DNA of 64,000 nucleotides, from NCBI GenBank assembly GCA_035493475.1, contig DATJIF010000112.1, forward strand, positions 178,583 to 242,582, read 5' to 3'. This stretch comes from Actinospica sp035493475. Its GTDB lineage: Bacteria; Actinomycetota; Actinomycetes; Streptomycetales; Catenulisporaceae. Position 1 is the first letter of the stretch. Each line of letters opens with the position of its first letter. Below are positions 1 through 8,431 of the stretch, one piece after another. The notes under the pieces are model-generated. The model did no database searches, was not told the origin of the DNA, and was given only the letters and a program-made list of their open reading frames with translations. The translations under genes and the position numbers were made by a program.

Positions 1-119
1 GTTGTGATAGCCTTCCGCCCACCTAAGGACACTTCATCGGGGGGTGTCGCTTTCACATCACACTGCTCGGAGTCTGGCTACCGGTCTGCCATTTTTGGAA
101 TTGTCACGGAACGGAGAGC

Positions 120-956
120 ATGAATAATCAGGCGCACCTCCCTGCGTCGTGGCCCAGCGTCTCTGTGGTCATCCCGACGTTGAATGAGGCCCGGAATCTG
201 CCCCACGTATTCGCGCAGTTGCCGGGCGGCATTCACGAAGTCATAGTCGTGGACGGTCATTCGGCCGACGACACCTGTGCGGTCGCCCGGCGGCTGCGGC
301 CGGACGCCAGGATCGTCATGCAGAACCGGAGCGGCAAGGGCAACGCGCTCGCCTGCGGGTTCTCCGCCGCCACCGGCCAGATCATCGTCATGCTCGACGC
401 GGACGGATCGGCCGACGCGGGCGAGATCCCCGTCTTCGTGCAGGCCCTGCTCGACGGCGCCGACTTCGCGAAGGGCAGCAGGTTCGCCCCGGGCGGTGGC
501 AGCAGCGACCTCACCCGGCTGCGCACCTGGGGCAACCGCCTGCTCATGGCCGTGGTGAACAGGACCTACGGCACGGCTTACACAGACCTCTGCTATGGAT
601 ACAACGTCTTCTGGCGGCGGCATCTGCCCGCGCTGAGGCTGGATTCGACCACTCCGCCGCGCGACGGCGCGCAACGGCTGTGGGGCGACGGATTCGAGAT
701 CGAGACGCTCATCTCCATCCGCGTCACCGTGGCGCGGCTGGCCGTCGCCGAAGTGCCCAGCTTCGAGCACGCCCGCATCCACGGATCCAGCAATCTCACG
801 GCGTTCAGCGACGGCCTGCGCGTCCTGCGGATGATCTTCAAGGAGCGCCGAACCCGCAAGGCGAGCACGGCCGCGCCCCGTGAGCACTACTCCGGTTCGG
901 GAAAACTCGAGGAGTTTGCATCACTGCGGACTCCGACCTCGCGGGAGGCGGAGTGA
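120..956 (+). CDS. Family 2 glycosyltransferase (polyprenyl-phosphate type)
   Basis: Predicted cytoplasmic inverting GT-A glycosyltransferase of the dolichyl-phosphate mannose synthase type, likely placing a sugar on a polyprenyl carrier or growing glycan. The 278-residue protein opens with the GT2 strand SVSVVIPTLNEA (about residues 14-25), followed by EVIVVDGHSADDT and the metal/nucleotide motif MLDADGSAD near residue 90. There are no transmembrane segments. The ATG is preceded by GGAG at 113-116, a rather short spacing, but it sits at the right distance from the first conserved strand. It is the first gene of a coupled glycan operon and overlaps the next start by 4 nt (GTGA). Positions 1-119 hold no gene; I see no confident promoter there. 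Family assignment is solid; the sugar is unknown. Confidence 0.88.
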   Translation: MNNQAHLPASWPSVSVVIPTLNEARNLPHVFAQLPGGIHEVIVVDGHSADDTCAVARRLRPDARIVMQNRSGKGNALACGFSAATGQIIVMLDADGSADAGEIPVFVQALLDGADFAKGSRFAPGGGSSDLTRLRTWGNRLLMAVVNRTYGTAYTDLCYGYNVFWRRHLPALRLDSTTPPRDGAQRLWGDGFEIETLISIRVTVARLAVAEVPSFEHARIHGSSNLTAFSDGLRVLRMIFKERRTRKASTAAPREHYSGSGKLEEFASLRTPTSREAE

Positions 957-1843
957 ACGGCACGACGCGGAGCCGTGGCCTGCGCGGCGCGGCGCGGTCG
1001 ATGATCTTCCGCTTGCCCATCGGCGTGGAACGACGACTGCTCTTCGTCTACCACAACCGCAAGCTCCCCCACTTCACCAGGCCGACCACCTTCAGCGACA
1101 AGGTCAACTGGCGCATCCTGAACGATCGCAGACCTCTGCTCGCATGGACCTGCGACAAGCTGGCCATGAAGGACTACGCCGAGGGGGCCGGCTTGGCGGG
1201 CCTGCGCGTTCCACGGACGCTCTGGTCCGGCACGGACATCGGCGAACTGCGATCGGTCGAGCTGCCCGCGCACTGGGTCCTCAAGCCGAACCACCGATCC
1301 GGGCTCGTCCACTTCGGCAGCGGGCAGCCCGACCAGCGGGAGCTCGCGACCGTCACGGCCGACTGGCTCGACACCTTCGAGTCCAGCGAGATGCACGAGT
1401 GGGCCTACGGTGCGGCCCGCCCCCTGCTCCTGGTCGAGGAACTGCTGGGACCGCCGGGATCGCCGCCTCCGGACTACAAGATCTTCGTCTTCGACGGCGA
1501 GCCGGGCCTCATCGAGATGGTGAACCGGTTCGACGGCGATCAGCAGCGGCTGTACCGGACGGACTGGACGCCGCTCGAGGTGCTCTACGGCCCGCAGGGC
1601 ATGGCCCCCGTGGCACCGCCGCCCCCGGGCCTGGACCGGATGCTCGACGTCGCGCGAGAGCTGGGCAAGCCCTTCGACTTCATCCGGGTCGACCTCTACG
1701 ACCTCTCCGCGACGGACGGGTCTCTCGTCTTCGGCGAACTCACTCCCTATCCGTGCGGGGGCCTCGAGCGTTTCAGGCCGGCCTCGTTCGATGTCGAGCT
1801 CGGCAAGAAGTGGCAGCTGCCCGACCTGCGGCCGGGGGCGTGA
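953..1843 (+). CDS. TupA-like ATP-grasp protein
   Basis: Predicted ATP-grasp enzyme of the TupA type, a family seen in glycan clusters (teichuronic-acid-like) and thought to form an amide or ester bond using ATP. In the 296 residues I see the typical N-terminal stretch (FVYHNRKLPHF, then TTFSDKVNWRIL), the ATP-binding segment HWVLKPNHRSG, VEELLG, DYKIFVFDGEP, and the metal-binding end DFIRVDLYD...FGELTPYPCGG. GTG at 953 overlaps the upstream stop and has GGAGG at 944-948. The neighbouring DapF-like racemase suggests that an amino acid could be the group being attached to the sugar. The substrate cannot be read from sequence. Confidence 0.82.
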   Translation: MNGTTRSRGLRGAARSMIFRLPIGVERRLLFVYHNRKLPHFTRPTTFSDKVNWRILNDRRPLLAWTCDKLAMKDYAEGAGLAGLRVPRTLWSGTDIGELRSVELPAHWVLKPNHRSGLVHFGSGQPDQRELATVTADWLDTFESSEMHEWAYGAARPLLLVEELLGPPGSPPPDYKIFVFDGEPGLIEMVNRFDGDQQRLYRTDWTPLEVLYGPQGMAPVAPPPPGLDRMLDVARELGKPFDFIRVDLYDLSATDGSLVFGELTPYPCGGLERFRPASFDVELGKKWQLPDLRPGA

Positions 1844-1870
1844 GCCCGAACCATGCGTAAGGACCCTAAT

Positions 1871-2803
1871 ATGCATCAAGCGGACCGCCATGCCCTGCAG
1901 GCCGACTACGACAACCTCCGACTCCGCGGCGTTCCCGGCATCGATGCCGAGCTGCTGACCTTCTCCGTCATGCACGGCAACGGCAACGTGATCCTCGTCG
2001 TGGACGAGAGCCTCAGCGGCCTGTCCGCGCACGACGTCGGAAGCGGGCTCGCGCGGGAACTCTGCGAGTCGTTCACGGCGGTGCGCGTGGACGGAATCGC
2101 CTTCGTCCGGACCGTCGAGCGGCCGCTGCGGATGACCTATTTCGACCGGGACGGCACGAACGCCACCATGTGCGGCAACGCGCTGCGCTGCGTGACCCGG
2201 TACGGCAGCGAGCGAGGATACCTGCGAACCGAGGCGGACACCGTCATGACCGACGACGGGCCGAAGTGGGTTTCGGCCGCCGACGGCGCGATCCGGGTCG
2301 CGCTCGGAGCCGGGCGGGAGTTCCGGCGGGTCGAAGCCGAGCGGTGTTTCGTGTTCAGCGGTGTCGCGCACCTTGTCGTTCTGGTCGACGAGCAGCACGA
2401 CCTCGATGCGATCGACGTGCCGAACGCGGGTGCCGCGCTGCGCTACGACGACCGACTGTGCCGAGAGCTGAATCATCCCGAGGGCCTGCACGTCGACTTC
2501 ATGCAGCGGTACGAGGACGGCGTCCGCATCCGCACCTACGAGGTGGGGGTCGAGGACGAAACGCTGGCCTGCGGTACCGGGTCAGCGGCATCCGCGTACG
2601 TCGCGGGCCGGGTCTGGGGCCTGTCCTACCCGATCCGCGTGGTCGTGCGGGAAGGCGAGATACAGGTCGAGGAGACCGAGCACGGGCTGGTGATCAGCGG
2701 AGTCACCGAGCACCTGTTCGGCAATCTCCCGCCGATCGACGCGCCGGTCCGCCGGCGCGTGCCGGCGGCCGGCGCACTCGCGGCCGGAGGCTCCAGTGGC
2801 TGA
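1871..2803 (+). CDS. Diaminopimelate-epimerase-like amino-acid racemase
   Basis: Predicted PLP-independent two-cysteine racemase/epimerase of the DapF fold. Both catalytic cysteines are visible: C101 in MCGNALRC and C234 in LACGTGSA. The N-terminal fingerprint is VMHGNGNVILVVD, where DapF has HGxGNDFVxxD. Changes around both motifs (GNAL for the usual GNGx, GNV for GND) suggest a dedicated paralogue rather than housekeeping lysine biosynthesis. I chose ATG 1871 because AAGGA lies 7 nt upstream (1859-1863); an in-frame ATG at 1853 has no ribosome site. Its place between an ATP-grasp gene and glycosyltransferases suggests it makes a D- or epimerised amino acid for glycan decoration. The substrate is inference. 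Confidence 0.82.
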   Translation: MHQADRHALQADYDNLRLRGVPGIDAELLTFSVMHGNGNVILVVDESLSGLSAHDVGSGLARELCESFTAVRVDGIAFVRTVERPLRMTYFDRDGTNATMCGNALRCVTRYGSERGYLRTEADTVMTDDGPKWVSAADGAIRVALGAGREFRRVEAERCFVFSGVAHLVVLVDEQHDLDAIDVPNAGAALRYDDRLCRELNHPEGLHVDFMQRYEDGVRIRTYEVGVEDETLACGTGSAASAYVAGRVWGLSYPIRVVVREGEIQVEETEHGLVISGVTEHLFGNLPPIDAPVRRRVPAAGALAAGGSSG

Positions 2804-3932
2804 ACCCAGGCGCGTCTGCGTCGTCGGCCCCGGAACCCGGTTCCTGTCGGGCATCACCTACTACACCTACTCCCTGGTCGAGGCCCTCAGCGAGACCGGC
2901 CACCAGTGCTCGGCCGTTCTGATACGCAACCTGGTGCCGGCGCGCTTCTATCCGGGCCGTGCCCGGGTGGGGGGCGCCCTGACCGAACTGAGCATGCCGC
3001 CGGACGTACCGGCCTTCGACGGGGTCGACTGGTACTGGGGTTGGTCGCTGGTGCGGGCGATCGCGTTCCTGCGCAGGGAACGGCCGCAGGTCCTCGTCCT
3101 GCAGTGGTGGACCGGCGCCGTGCTGCACACCTATCTGATGCTGGCACTCGCCGCCCGGGCCCGCGGGGCGAAAGTCGTCGTGGAGTTCCACGAATCCCAG
3201 GACGTGGGCGAGACCGGGCTCCCGCTCGTCACCCGCTACGCGGACCTCGTGGGCCGAGCCCTGCTCAGGCTGACGACGGCGCAGGTCGTCCATTCAGACT
3301 TCGATCACGACCTGGTCCGGGCCAGGTTCGGCGTGGACGGGAGCGCGGCGCTGGTCCCCCACGCCGGCTACGACTACCTCCCGTCGCGGCAGCCGCTGAG
3401 GTCCGCGCCCGCCGACGTCGTCAACCTCCTGTACTTCGGCGTCATCCGGCCCTTCAAGGGCGTGGAGGATCTCGTCGCGGCCTTCGACCTCCTCGGCCGC
3501 GACGACCGCTTCTGGCTCACCGTCGTCGGCGAGACCTGGGAGGGCTGGGATCTGCCGAACCGGCTGATCGCCGCCTCTCCGCACCGGGACCGGATCACGT
3601 TCGTCAACCGGTACGTCACCGACGCCGAAGCGGCCGGCTACTTCGCCGGCGCCGACATCGTCGTGCTGCCCTATCACCGCTCCTCGTCCTCCGGGCCGCT
3701 CCAGATCGCGATGGCCGCGGGGCTTCCGGTCGTGGTGACGAAGGTCGGCGGCCTGGTGGAGGCCACGGCCCACTACCCCGGCGCCGTGCCCGCCGAGCCC
3801 TCCAGCCCGCAATCGCTCGCGGACGGCGTCCAGCAGGCGGCCAAGCTCGTCGACCGCCGCTTCGAGGGCGTCACGACCTGGGCCGACACGGCGCGCGACT
3901 ACACCGAACTGTTCGACGGGATACTGCGGTGA
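2796..3932 (+). CDS. Family 4 glycosyltransferase
   Basis: Predicted retaining GT-B glycosyltransferase (GT4 family), cytoplasmic, 378 residues. The N-terminal domain begins VCVVGPGTRFLSGITYYTY, matching the acceptor-side glycine loop. The C-terminal nucleotide-sugar half starts near VVNLLYFGVIRPFKG and contains the diphosphate-contact region VVLPYHRSSSSGPLQIAMAAGLPVV, where GT4 enzymes usually carry EGxP-like motifs; here the acidic residue of that motif is not obvious. GTG at 2796 overlaps the racemase gene by 8 nt and follows GGAGG within GCCGGAGGCTCCA. Donor and acceptor sugars are unknown. Confidence 0.85.
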   Translation: MAEPRRVCVVGPGTRFLSGITYYTYSLVEALSETGHQCSAVLIRNLVPARFYPGRARVGGALTELSMPPDVPAFDGVDWYWGWSLVRAIAFLRRERPQVLVLQWWTGAVLHTYLMLALAARARGAKVVVEFHESQDVGETGLPLVTRYADLVGRALLRLTTAQVVHSDFDHDLVRARFGVDGSAALVPHAGYDYLPSRQPLRSAPADVVNLLYFGVIRPFKGVEDLVAAFDLLGRDDRFWLTVVGETWEGWDLPNRLIAASPHRDRITFVNRYVTDAEAAGYFAGADIVVLPYHRSSSSGPLQIAMAAGLPVVVTKVGGLVEATAHYPGAVPAEPSSPQSLADGVQQAAKLVDRRFEGVTTWADTARDYTELFDGILR

Positions 3933-5227
3933 CCCTCCTGCGAACCGGGCCGGTTCCCGGCCGCGTCAGGGATCCGCTGGTCATGAACTCGATGTACCTG
4001 ACGGCGACGACGGTCGTGACGTCGCTGCTCGGCTATGTCTTCTGGACGGTCGCCGCGCGGATGTACCCCGCGTCCGCCGTCGGCGAGGCCGGCGCGGGCG
4101 TCTCGGCCATGGCCTTCGCCTCTCTGCTGGGAGCCCTCGGCGGATCGATGACGGTGCTGGCCGAGTTGCCGCGCACCAGCCGGCCGCGCGAGTGGTCGGA
4201 CGCCATCACCGCCCCGCTCGTGCTCACCTCGGCCACGTCGGCGGTGACCGCCCTGGCCGTCGCCGCGTTCCTCGCGCGGACGGGGCATTCGGCCTTCCTC
4301 TACCGGAACGGATGGTGGGTGGCCGCCTTCGTCGTCGGCGTGGTGGCCACGACGGCCTCCCAGGTGCTCGAGAGCGTCTGGATAGCGGAGCGCAAGGCGG
4401 TCTGGTACCTCGGCTCGAGCACCGTCTTCGCGGTGGTGAAGCTCGCGATCGTGGCCCTGCCGGTCTTCGCGGTCTTCGGGGCCGTCGGGATCCTCGCCGC
4501 CTGGTCCGCCGTGCTGGCCGCCACCACCGCGGGCTGCGTGCTGGTGCTGGTCCGCCGGTACGGCTACCGGCCGCGGCTGACCGGCCTGTCCCGGCAGGCC
4601 TGGTCGATGCGGGAGAGCCTCGCCGGCAACTACGCGATCAGCGTGGGCGATCAGGCGACGCTCTACGCGGTCCCGGTGATCGTCGCGCTCAAGGTGTCCC
4701 CGGAAGCCCTGGGCTGGTTCTACGTGGCCTGGAAGATCGGGGGCTTCTACGCGATCTTCGCCTCGGCCGTCGGAACCTCCACGTTCGCCGAGGGCAGCCA
4801 TCGCCCGCACCGCGCGCTGCCGCTGGCCGTGGCCGGGCTCAAGATGGCCCTTCCGTTCATCGCCCTGGGCGCCGTGGTCACGGTCCTCGCGGGCCGCCTG
4901 GTCCTGGACGTCTTCGGCGCGCAGTACGCGGCGCACGCCTACACGCTTCTCGTCCTGCTGTCGTTGGGGGCCCTGCCCGACGCGGTGGTCACGATCTACC
5001 GCGGTGTCCTGCGCGTGCACAGGCGCTATCGGACCGCCGCGGGCATCTGCTGGGCCATCTCCGCCTCGCGGTTCGTCCTCACCGTCCCGGCCCTGGCCTG
5101 GTGGGGTATCGCCGGCGCGGGCTGGGCCTGGCTCGCCACCCAGACCGCGGGCGCGGTCTGGTGCGCGGTGGACCTGGCCGTCCACCGCGACGCATTGAAC
5201 ACCACGATCCCGGAGGGGGATTCATGA
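3929..5227 (+). CDS. Polysaccharide flippase-like membrane protein (MOP/PST type)
   Basis: Predicted polytopic inner-membrane protein of 432 residues resembling Wzx/MOP-type flippases that move polyprenyl-linked oligosaccharides outward. About 12 hydrophobic segments are visible, the first near SMYLTATTVVTSLLGYVFW; the repeat FYVAWKIGGFYAIF and the final LAWWGIAGAGWAWLATQ are typical of the family. I start it at GTG 3929, which forms a GTGA overlap with the upstream stop; longer in-frame readings run antisense-like through the previous gene. Its place between glycosyltransferases and a sugar-nucleotide epimerase supports the assignment. Confidence 0.82.
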   Translation: MTLLRTGPVPGRVRDPLVMNSMYLTATTVVTSLLGYVFWTVAARMYPASAVGEAGAGVSAMAFASLLGALGGSMTVLAELPRTSRPREWSDAITAPLVLTSATSAVTALAVAAFLARTGHSAFLYRNGWWVAAFVVGVVATTASQVLESVWIAERKAVWYLGSSTVFAVVKLAIVALPVFAVFGAVGILAAWSAVLAATTAGCVLVLVRRYGYRPRLTGLSRQAWSMRESLAGNYAISVGDQATLYAVPVIVALKVSPEALGWFYVAWKIGGFYAIFASAVGTSTFAEGSHRPHRALPLAVAGLKMALPFIALGAVVTVLAGRLVLDVFGAQYAAHAYTLLVLLSLGALPDAVVTIYRGVLRVHRRYRTAAGICWAISASRFVLTVPALAWWGIAGAGWAWLATQTAGAVWCAVDLAVHRDALNTTIPEGDS

Positions 5228-6168
5228 TGCGGTGCCTGGTGACAGGTGGCTGTGGTTTTCTCGGCTCGGCACTGGTCCGCCGGCTGCTGGCGGAGTCGTG
5301 CGAGGTCGTCGTCGTGGACGACTTCTCCCGGGGCTCACGCGAGAATCTCGGACCGGACGACGACCGGCTCCGGGTGATCCGACGGGACGTCACCGACAGT
5401 CTGGACGCGATCTTCGAGTCCTTCCAGCCGGAGGCCGTCTTCCATCTGGCCGCGCTGCACTTCATTCCCGACTGCGACGCCGACCCGGCGCGCTGCCTGC
5501 GGGTCAACGTGGACGGCACCAGGTCCGTGCTGCGGGCCGCCGCCGGACTCCGCGGCCCGCTCGCCGTGGTGCTGGCCTCCTCCGCCGCGGTCTACGCACC
5601 GGCCGACGCGGCCCACCGCGAGCCGGAGGACGTCCCGGGCCCGGTCGACGTCTACGGGTACTCCAAGTTCTGGGCGGAGGAGTTGGCGTCCGGTTTCGCG
5701 GCCCGGACCGGGACCGCCGTGGGAATCGCCCGGCTCTTCAACGTCTTCGGCCCGGGCGAGACCAACGCCCACTTCATTCCGAGCCTGATCAGCCAGATGA
5801 AGGCCGGGCAGCGGGTCAGGCTCGGGAACCTCTCGACCAAGCGGGACTACGTGTTCGTCGACGACGTCGCCGACGCGCTGCTGCGGCTGGCCCGGCACGG
5901 CGCCGCCGGTCGGTCGGCGACGGTGAACATCGGGAGCGGGCGGGCCTACGCCGGGCACGAGGTGGTCGAGGCCCTGGCCGGCCTGGCCGCGGCCGACGTG
6001 GCTCCGGTCACCGACCCCGGGCGGCTCCGCCCGGTGGACCGGCCCGTCCTGCTGTCCGACCCGACACTGGCTCAGAAGCTGCTGGACTGGGCGCCCAGGA
6101 CGTCGCTCATCGACGGACTGCGGGCCGCGTGGGACCGCCCGGTGGGCGCGGGGGTGACGCTGGCATGA
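5224..6168 (+). CDS. NAD-dependent sugar-nucleotide epimerase/dehydratase
   Basis: Extended-SDR enzyme of 314 residues, predicted to convert an NDP-sugar (UDP-glucose 4-epimerase or GDP-mannose/dTDP-glucose dehydratase type) for the surrounding glycosyltransferases. The Rossmann motif VTGGCGFLG is at residues 6-14; VFHLAALHF, the catalytic YGYSK, and the substrate-loop RLFNVFGPGETNAHFIP follow in family order. ATG 5224 overlaps the flippase stop (ATGA) and has GGAGGGGG just upstream; a second ATG follows directly. The product sugar cannot be assigned. Confidence 0.88.
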   Translation: MMRCLVTGGCGFLGSALVRRLLAESCEVVVVDDFSRGSRENLGPDDDRLRVIRRDVTDSLDAIFESFQPEAVFHLAALHFIPDCDADPARCLRVNVDGTRSVLRAAAGLRGPLAVVLASSAAVYAPADAAHREPEDVPGPVDVYGYSKFWAEELASGFAARTGTAVGIARLFNVFGPGETNAHFIPSLISQMKAGQRVRLGNLSTKRDYVFVDDVADALLRLARHGAAGRSATVNIGSGRAYAGHEVVEALAGLAAADVAPVTDPGRLRPVDRPVLLSDPTLAQKLLDWAPRTSLIDGLRAAWDRPVGAGVTLA

Positions 6169-7259
6169 GGATCGCCATGGTCTGCAAGCACTACGCCCCG
6201 TTCACCGGCGGCGTCGAGTCGCACGTCGAGGAGATCGCCAAGCGGCTGGCCGGCCGCGGGCACACGGTCGAGGTCCTCACCCACCACGACGGGCCCGGCC
6301 TCGCGGACACCGAGACGCGCGAGGGAGTCCTGGTGCGGCGGCACAAGGTCCCGGTGCCCAGCCTGCACTTCGCGCTCTCCCCGGCAGTGTGGGCCACGCT
6401 GGCCCGGAACCGGCACCGCTACGACGTGGTGCACGCGCACGGCTACCACTCCTCCGCCCCGCTCGCCGCGGCGATGGCCGGCGCCTCGCCCATCGTCTTC
6501 ACGCCGCACTACCACGGCACCGGCCACTCGCCGCTGCGCAAGGCCATCCACATCCCCTACCGGGCCGCGGGGGCGGCGATCGCCGCCCGCTCGCAACGCA
6601 TCATCTGCGTGTCGCGCACCGAGGCCGATCTCTTCCTGACCCACTTCCCCTCGGCCCGGCCGCGCGTCACGGTCATCCCGAACGGTGTCGACCTGGAACG
6701 GATCACCGCGGCCGAGCCGTTTCCCGGCACCGGACCGTTCGTCGTCACCGGCGGGCGCCTCCAGTCGTACAAGCAGGTCGACCGCATCGTCGAGGCCATG
6801 GCGTCGACACCGCCCGATCTGCGTCTGGTGGTCACCGGGGACGGCCCCGAACGCGGCGTCCTCGAAACACTCGCCGACACGCGCGGAGTGCGGGAGAAGG
6901 TCAACTTCATCGGGCGGGTGGAGACCGACGAGCTCTACCGCTGGTACGCCGGCGCCGACGTGTTCTGCTCCATGTCGTCCAACGAGGCGATGCCGGTCAC
7001 CATCCTGGAGATGCTGGCCGCCGGAGCACGTGTCGTCGCCTCGGACATCCCGGCCCACCGGGATATCCGCGACCGCACCGCCGGGGCGATAACCCTGGTG
7101 CCCCTGGACGCCGCCCCGGAACTGCTGGCCGATGCCTTGAGGAACGCCCTGAACGAGGCGCCCGCCCCCGAGCAGCGGATCCCGACGTGGGACGAGGTCA
7201 CGACGCGGACCCTGGAGGTCTACCGCGATCTCACCAGCACGGCGGTGGAAGCAGCGTGA
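6165..7259 (+). CDS. Family 4 glycosyltransferase
   Basis: GT-B glycosyltransferase of 364 residues. The start MRIAMVCKHYAPFTGGVESHV is the classic GT4 N-terminus with a GGVE acceptor loop. Further along are PNGVDLERI at the domain junction, GRLQSYKQVDRIVEAM, and the donor-binding SNEAMPVTILEMLAAGARVV with the conserved acidic residues of the E-x7-E region. ATG 6165 overlaps the upstream stop (ATGA), so translation is coupled. It most resembles enzymes acting on lipid-linked intermediates; the sugar is unknown. Confidence 0.88.
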   Translation: MRIAMVCKHYAPFTGGVESHVEEIAKRLAGRGHTVEVLTHHDGPGLADTETREGVLVRRHKVPVPSLHFALSPAVWATLARNRHRYDVVHAHGYHSSAPLAAAMAGASPIVFTPHYHGTGHSPLRKAIHIPYRAAGAAIAARSQRIICVSRTEADLFLTHFPSARPRVTVIPNGVDLERITAAEPFPGTGPFVVTGGRLQSYKQVDRIVEAMASTPPDLRLVVTGDGPERGVLETLADTRGVREKVNFIGRVETDELYRWYAGADVFCSMSSNEAMPVTILEMLAAGARVVASDIPAHRDIRDRTAGAITLVPLDAAPELLADALRNALNEAPAPEQRIPTWDEVTTRTLEVYRDLTSTAVEAA

Positions 7260-8431
7260 CCGAACGACCGGTGCGGGTGCTCTACTGGTTCACCCAGCCC
7301 ACGCCGTACGCGGTGGCGCGCTTCAACGCGGCCTTCGAGCGTCCGGAACTCGAGTTCCACGCCGTCTTCTCGCGGGTGCGCGAGCCGGACCGGTCCTGGG
7401 ACGTGGACGAGTCCGGGTGGAAGTTTCCCGCCTCCTACCTGGGGCGGATCAAGGTGCCGATCAAAGAACTGCGAGAGTTGCGCCCGGACGTGTTCATCCT
7501 GGAGAACGACCGCTGGAACCTGGCCCTGGGCGCGCTGGTCGGCTTCGCCGTCTCCCAGCGCGTGGCGTTCCGGGTGCTGCCCAACTTCGACGCATGGTCG
7601 CACCGCACATGGTGGCGCGAGCTCGGCAAGAACGTGCTGTTCAGAGCGGTTGACGGAGCCAAGGTCCCCGGTCCGGACGGGGCCGCGCTCGCGGTTCGGT
7701 ACGGACTGCCGCCGGAGCGCGCCACCGTGGTCACCCAGTCGATCGATGTGGCGCACTACGGGAGAGCACGCGACATGCCGGCTCAGGAGCGCCGGCGGCG
7801 TCGCGCGGAACTGGGACTGTCCGGGTGCGTCTTCCTGTACGTGGGGCGGATCTGGAAGGGCAAGGGACTCGACGAGTTGTTCGAGGCCTACCGGCGGGTT
7901 CGCACGACCGGCGAGGACATCAGCCTCCTCATCGTCGGCGACGGCGTGGACCGCGAGCGCTACGCGGGCCGGGAGGCGGCCACGCCGGGCGTCACGTTCG
8001 CGGGATTCGTCCAGCCGGCCGCGCTGCCGGAGTGGTACGCCCTCGGCGACGTCATGGTCTTTCCCACCCACGGCGATCCCAACGGACTGGTGGTGGAGGA
8101 GGCACTCAGCGCCGGCCTGCCGGTGATCGTCTCCGACGCCGCCGGCGACATCAGGGCCCGTGTTCCGGACTCCGTCGGCCGTGTCTTCCCGGTGGGCGAC
8201 GCGGACGCCCTGACCGAGGCGATGACAGCCCTGGCGGAACCGGAGGTTCGGGAGAGCCTGGCCCGCCGGGCGCCCGCCTGGGCGGCGTGGAAGAACGACG
8301 CACGCTACGCGGAGGATCTGGCCCGCTTCGCCCGCGACCTGATGGCGACCCCGCGCCGGCGTACGCCGCTGCGCTTCGCGGGCGCCACGGTCGGCCGGGT
8401 AGCGGCCGGGTGGGGACGGCGGAGCGGATGA
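7256..8431 (+). CDS. Family 4 glycosyltransferase
   Basis: GT-B glycosyltransferase of 391 residues. The N-terminal domain (VRVLYWFTQPTPYAVARFNA) lacks the usual GGxE loop. The C-terminal half is canonical: FLYVGRIWKGKGLDELFEAY, LLIVGDGVDRERY, and FPTHGDPNGLVVEEALSAG with the E-x7-E-like acidic pair. GTG 7256 forms a GTGA overlap with the preceding gene. It is the third GT4 in the operon, so the repeat unit probably has at least four sugars when the GT2 enzyme is counted. The basic tail RRRTPLRFAGATVGR could associate with membrane, which is speculative. Confidence 0.85.
   Translation: MTERPVRVLYWFTQPTPYAVARFNAAFERPELEFHAVFSRVREPDRSWDVDESGWKFPASYLGRIKVPIKELRELRPDVFILENDRWNLALGALVGFAVSQRVAFRVLPNFDAWSHRTWWRELGKNVLFRAVDGAKVPGPDGAALAVRYGLPPERATVVTQSIDVAHYGRARDMPAQERRRRRAELGLSGCVFLYVGRIWKGKGLDELFEAYRRVRTTGEDISLLIVGDGVDRERYAGREAATPGVTFAGFVQPAALPEWYALGDVMVFPTHGDPNGLVVEEALSAGLPVIVSDAAGDIRARVPDSVGRVFPVGDADALTEAMTALAEPEVRESLARRAPAWAAWKNDARYAEDLARFARDLMATPRRRTPLRFAGATVGRVAAGWGRRSG

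Noticed and set aside
887..2491. 534-codon - strand open frame across the ATP-grasp and DapF-like genes
   Set aside because: It runs antisense across two coupled genes with recognisable families and has no domain of its own.
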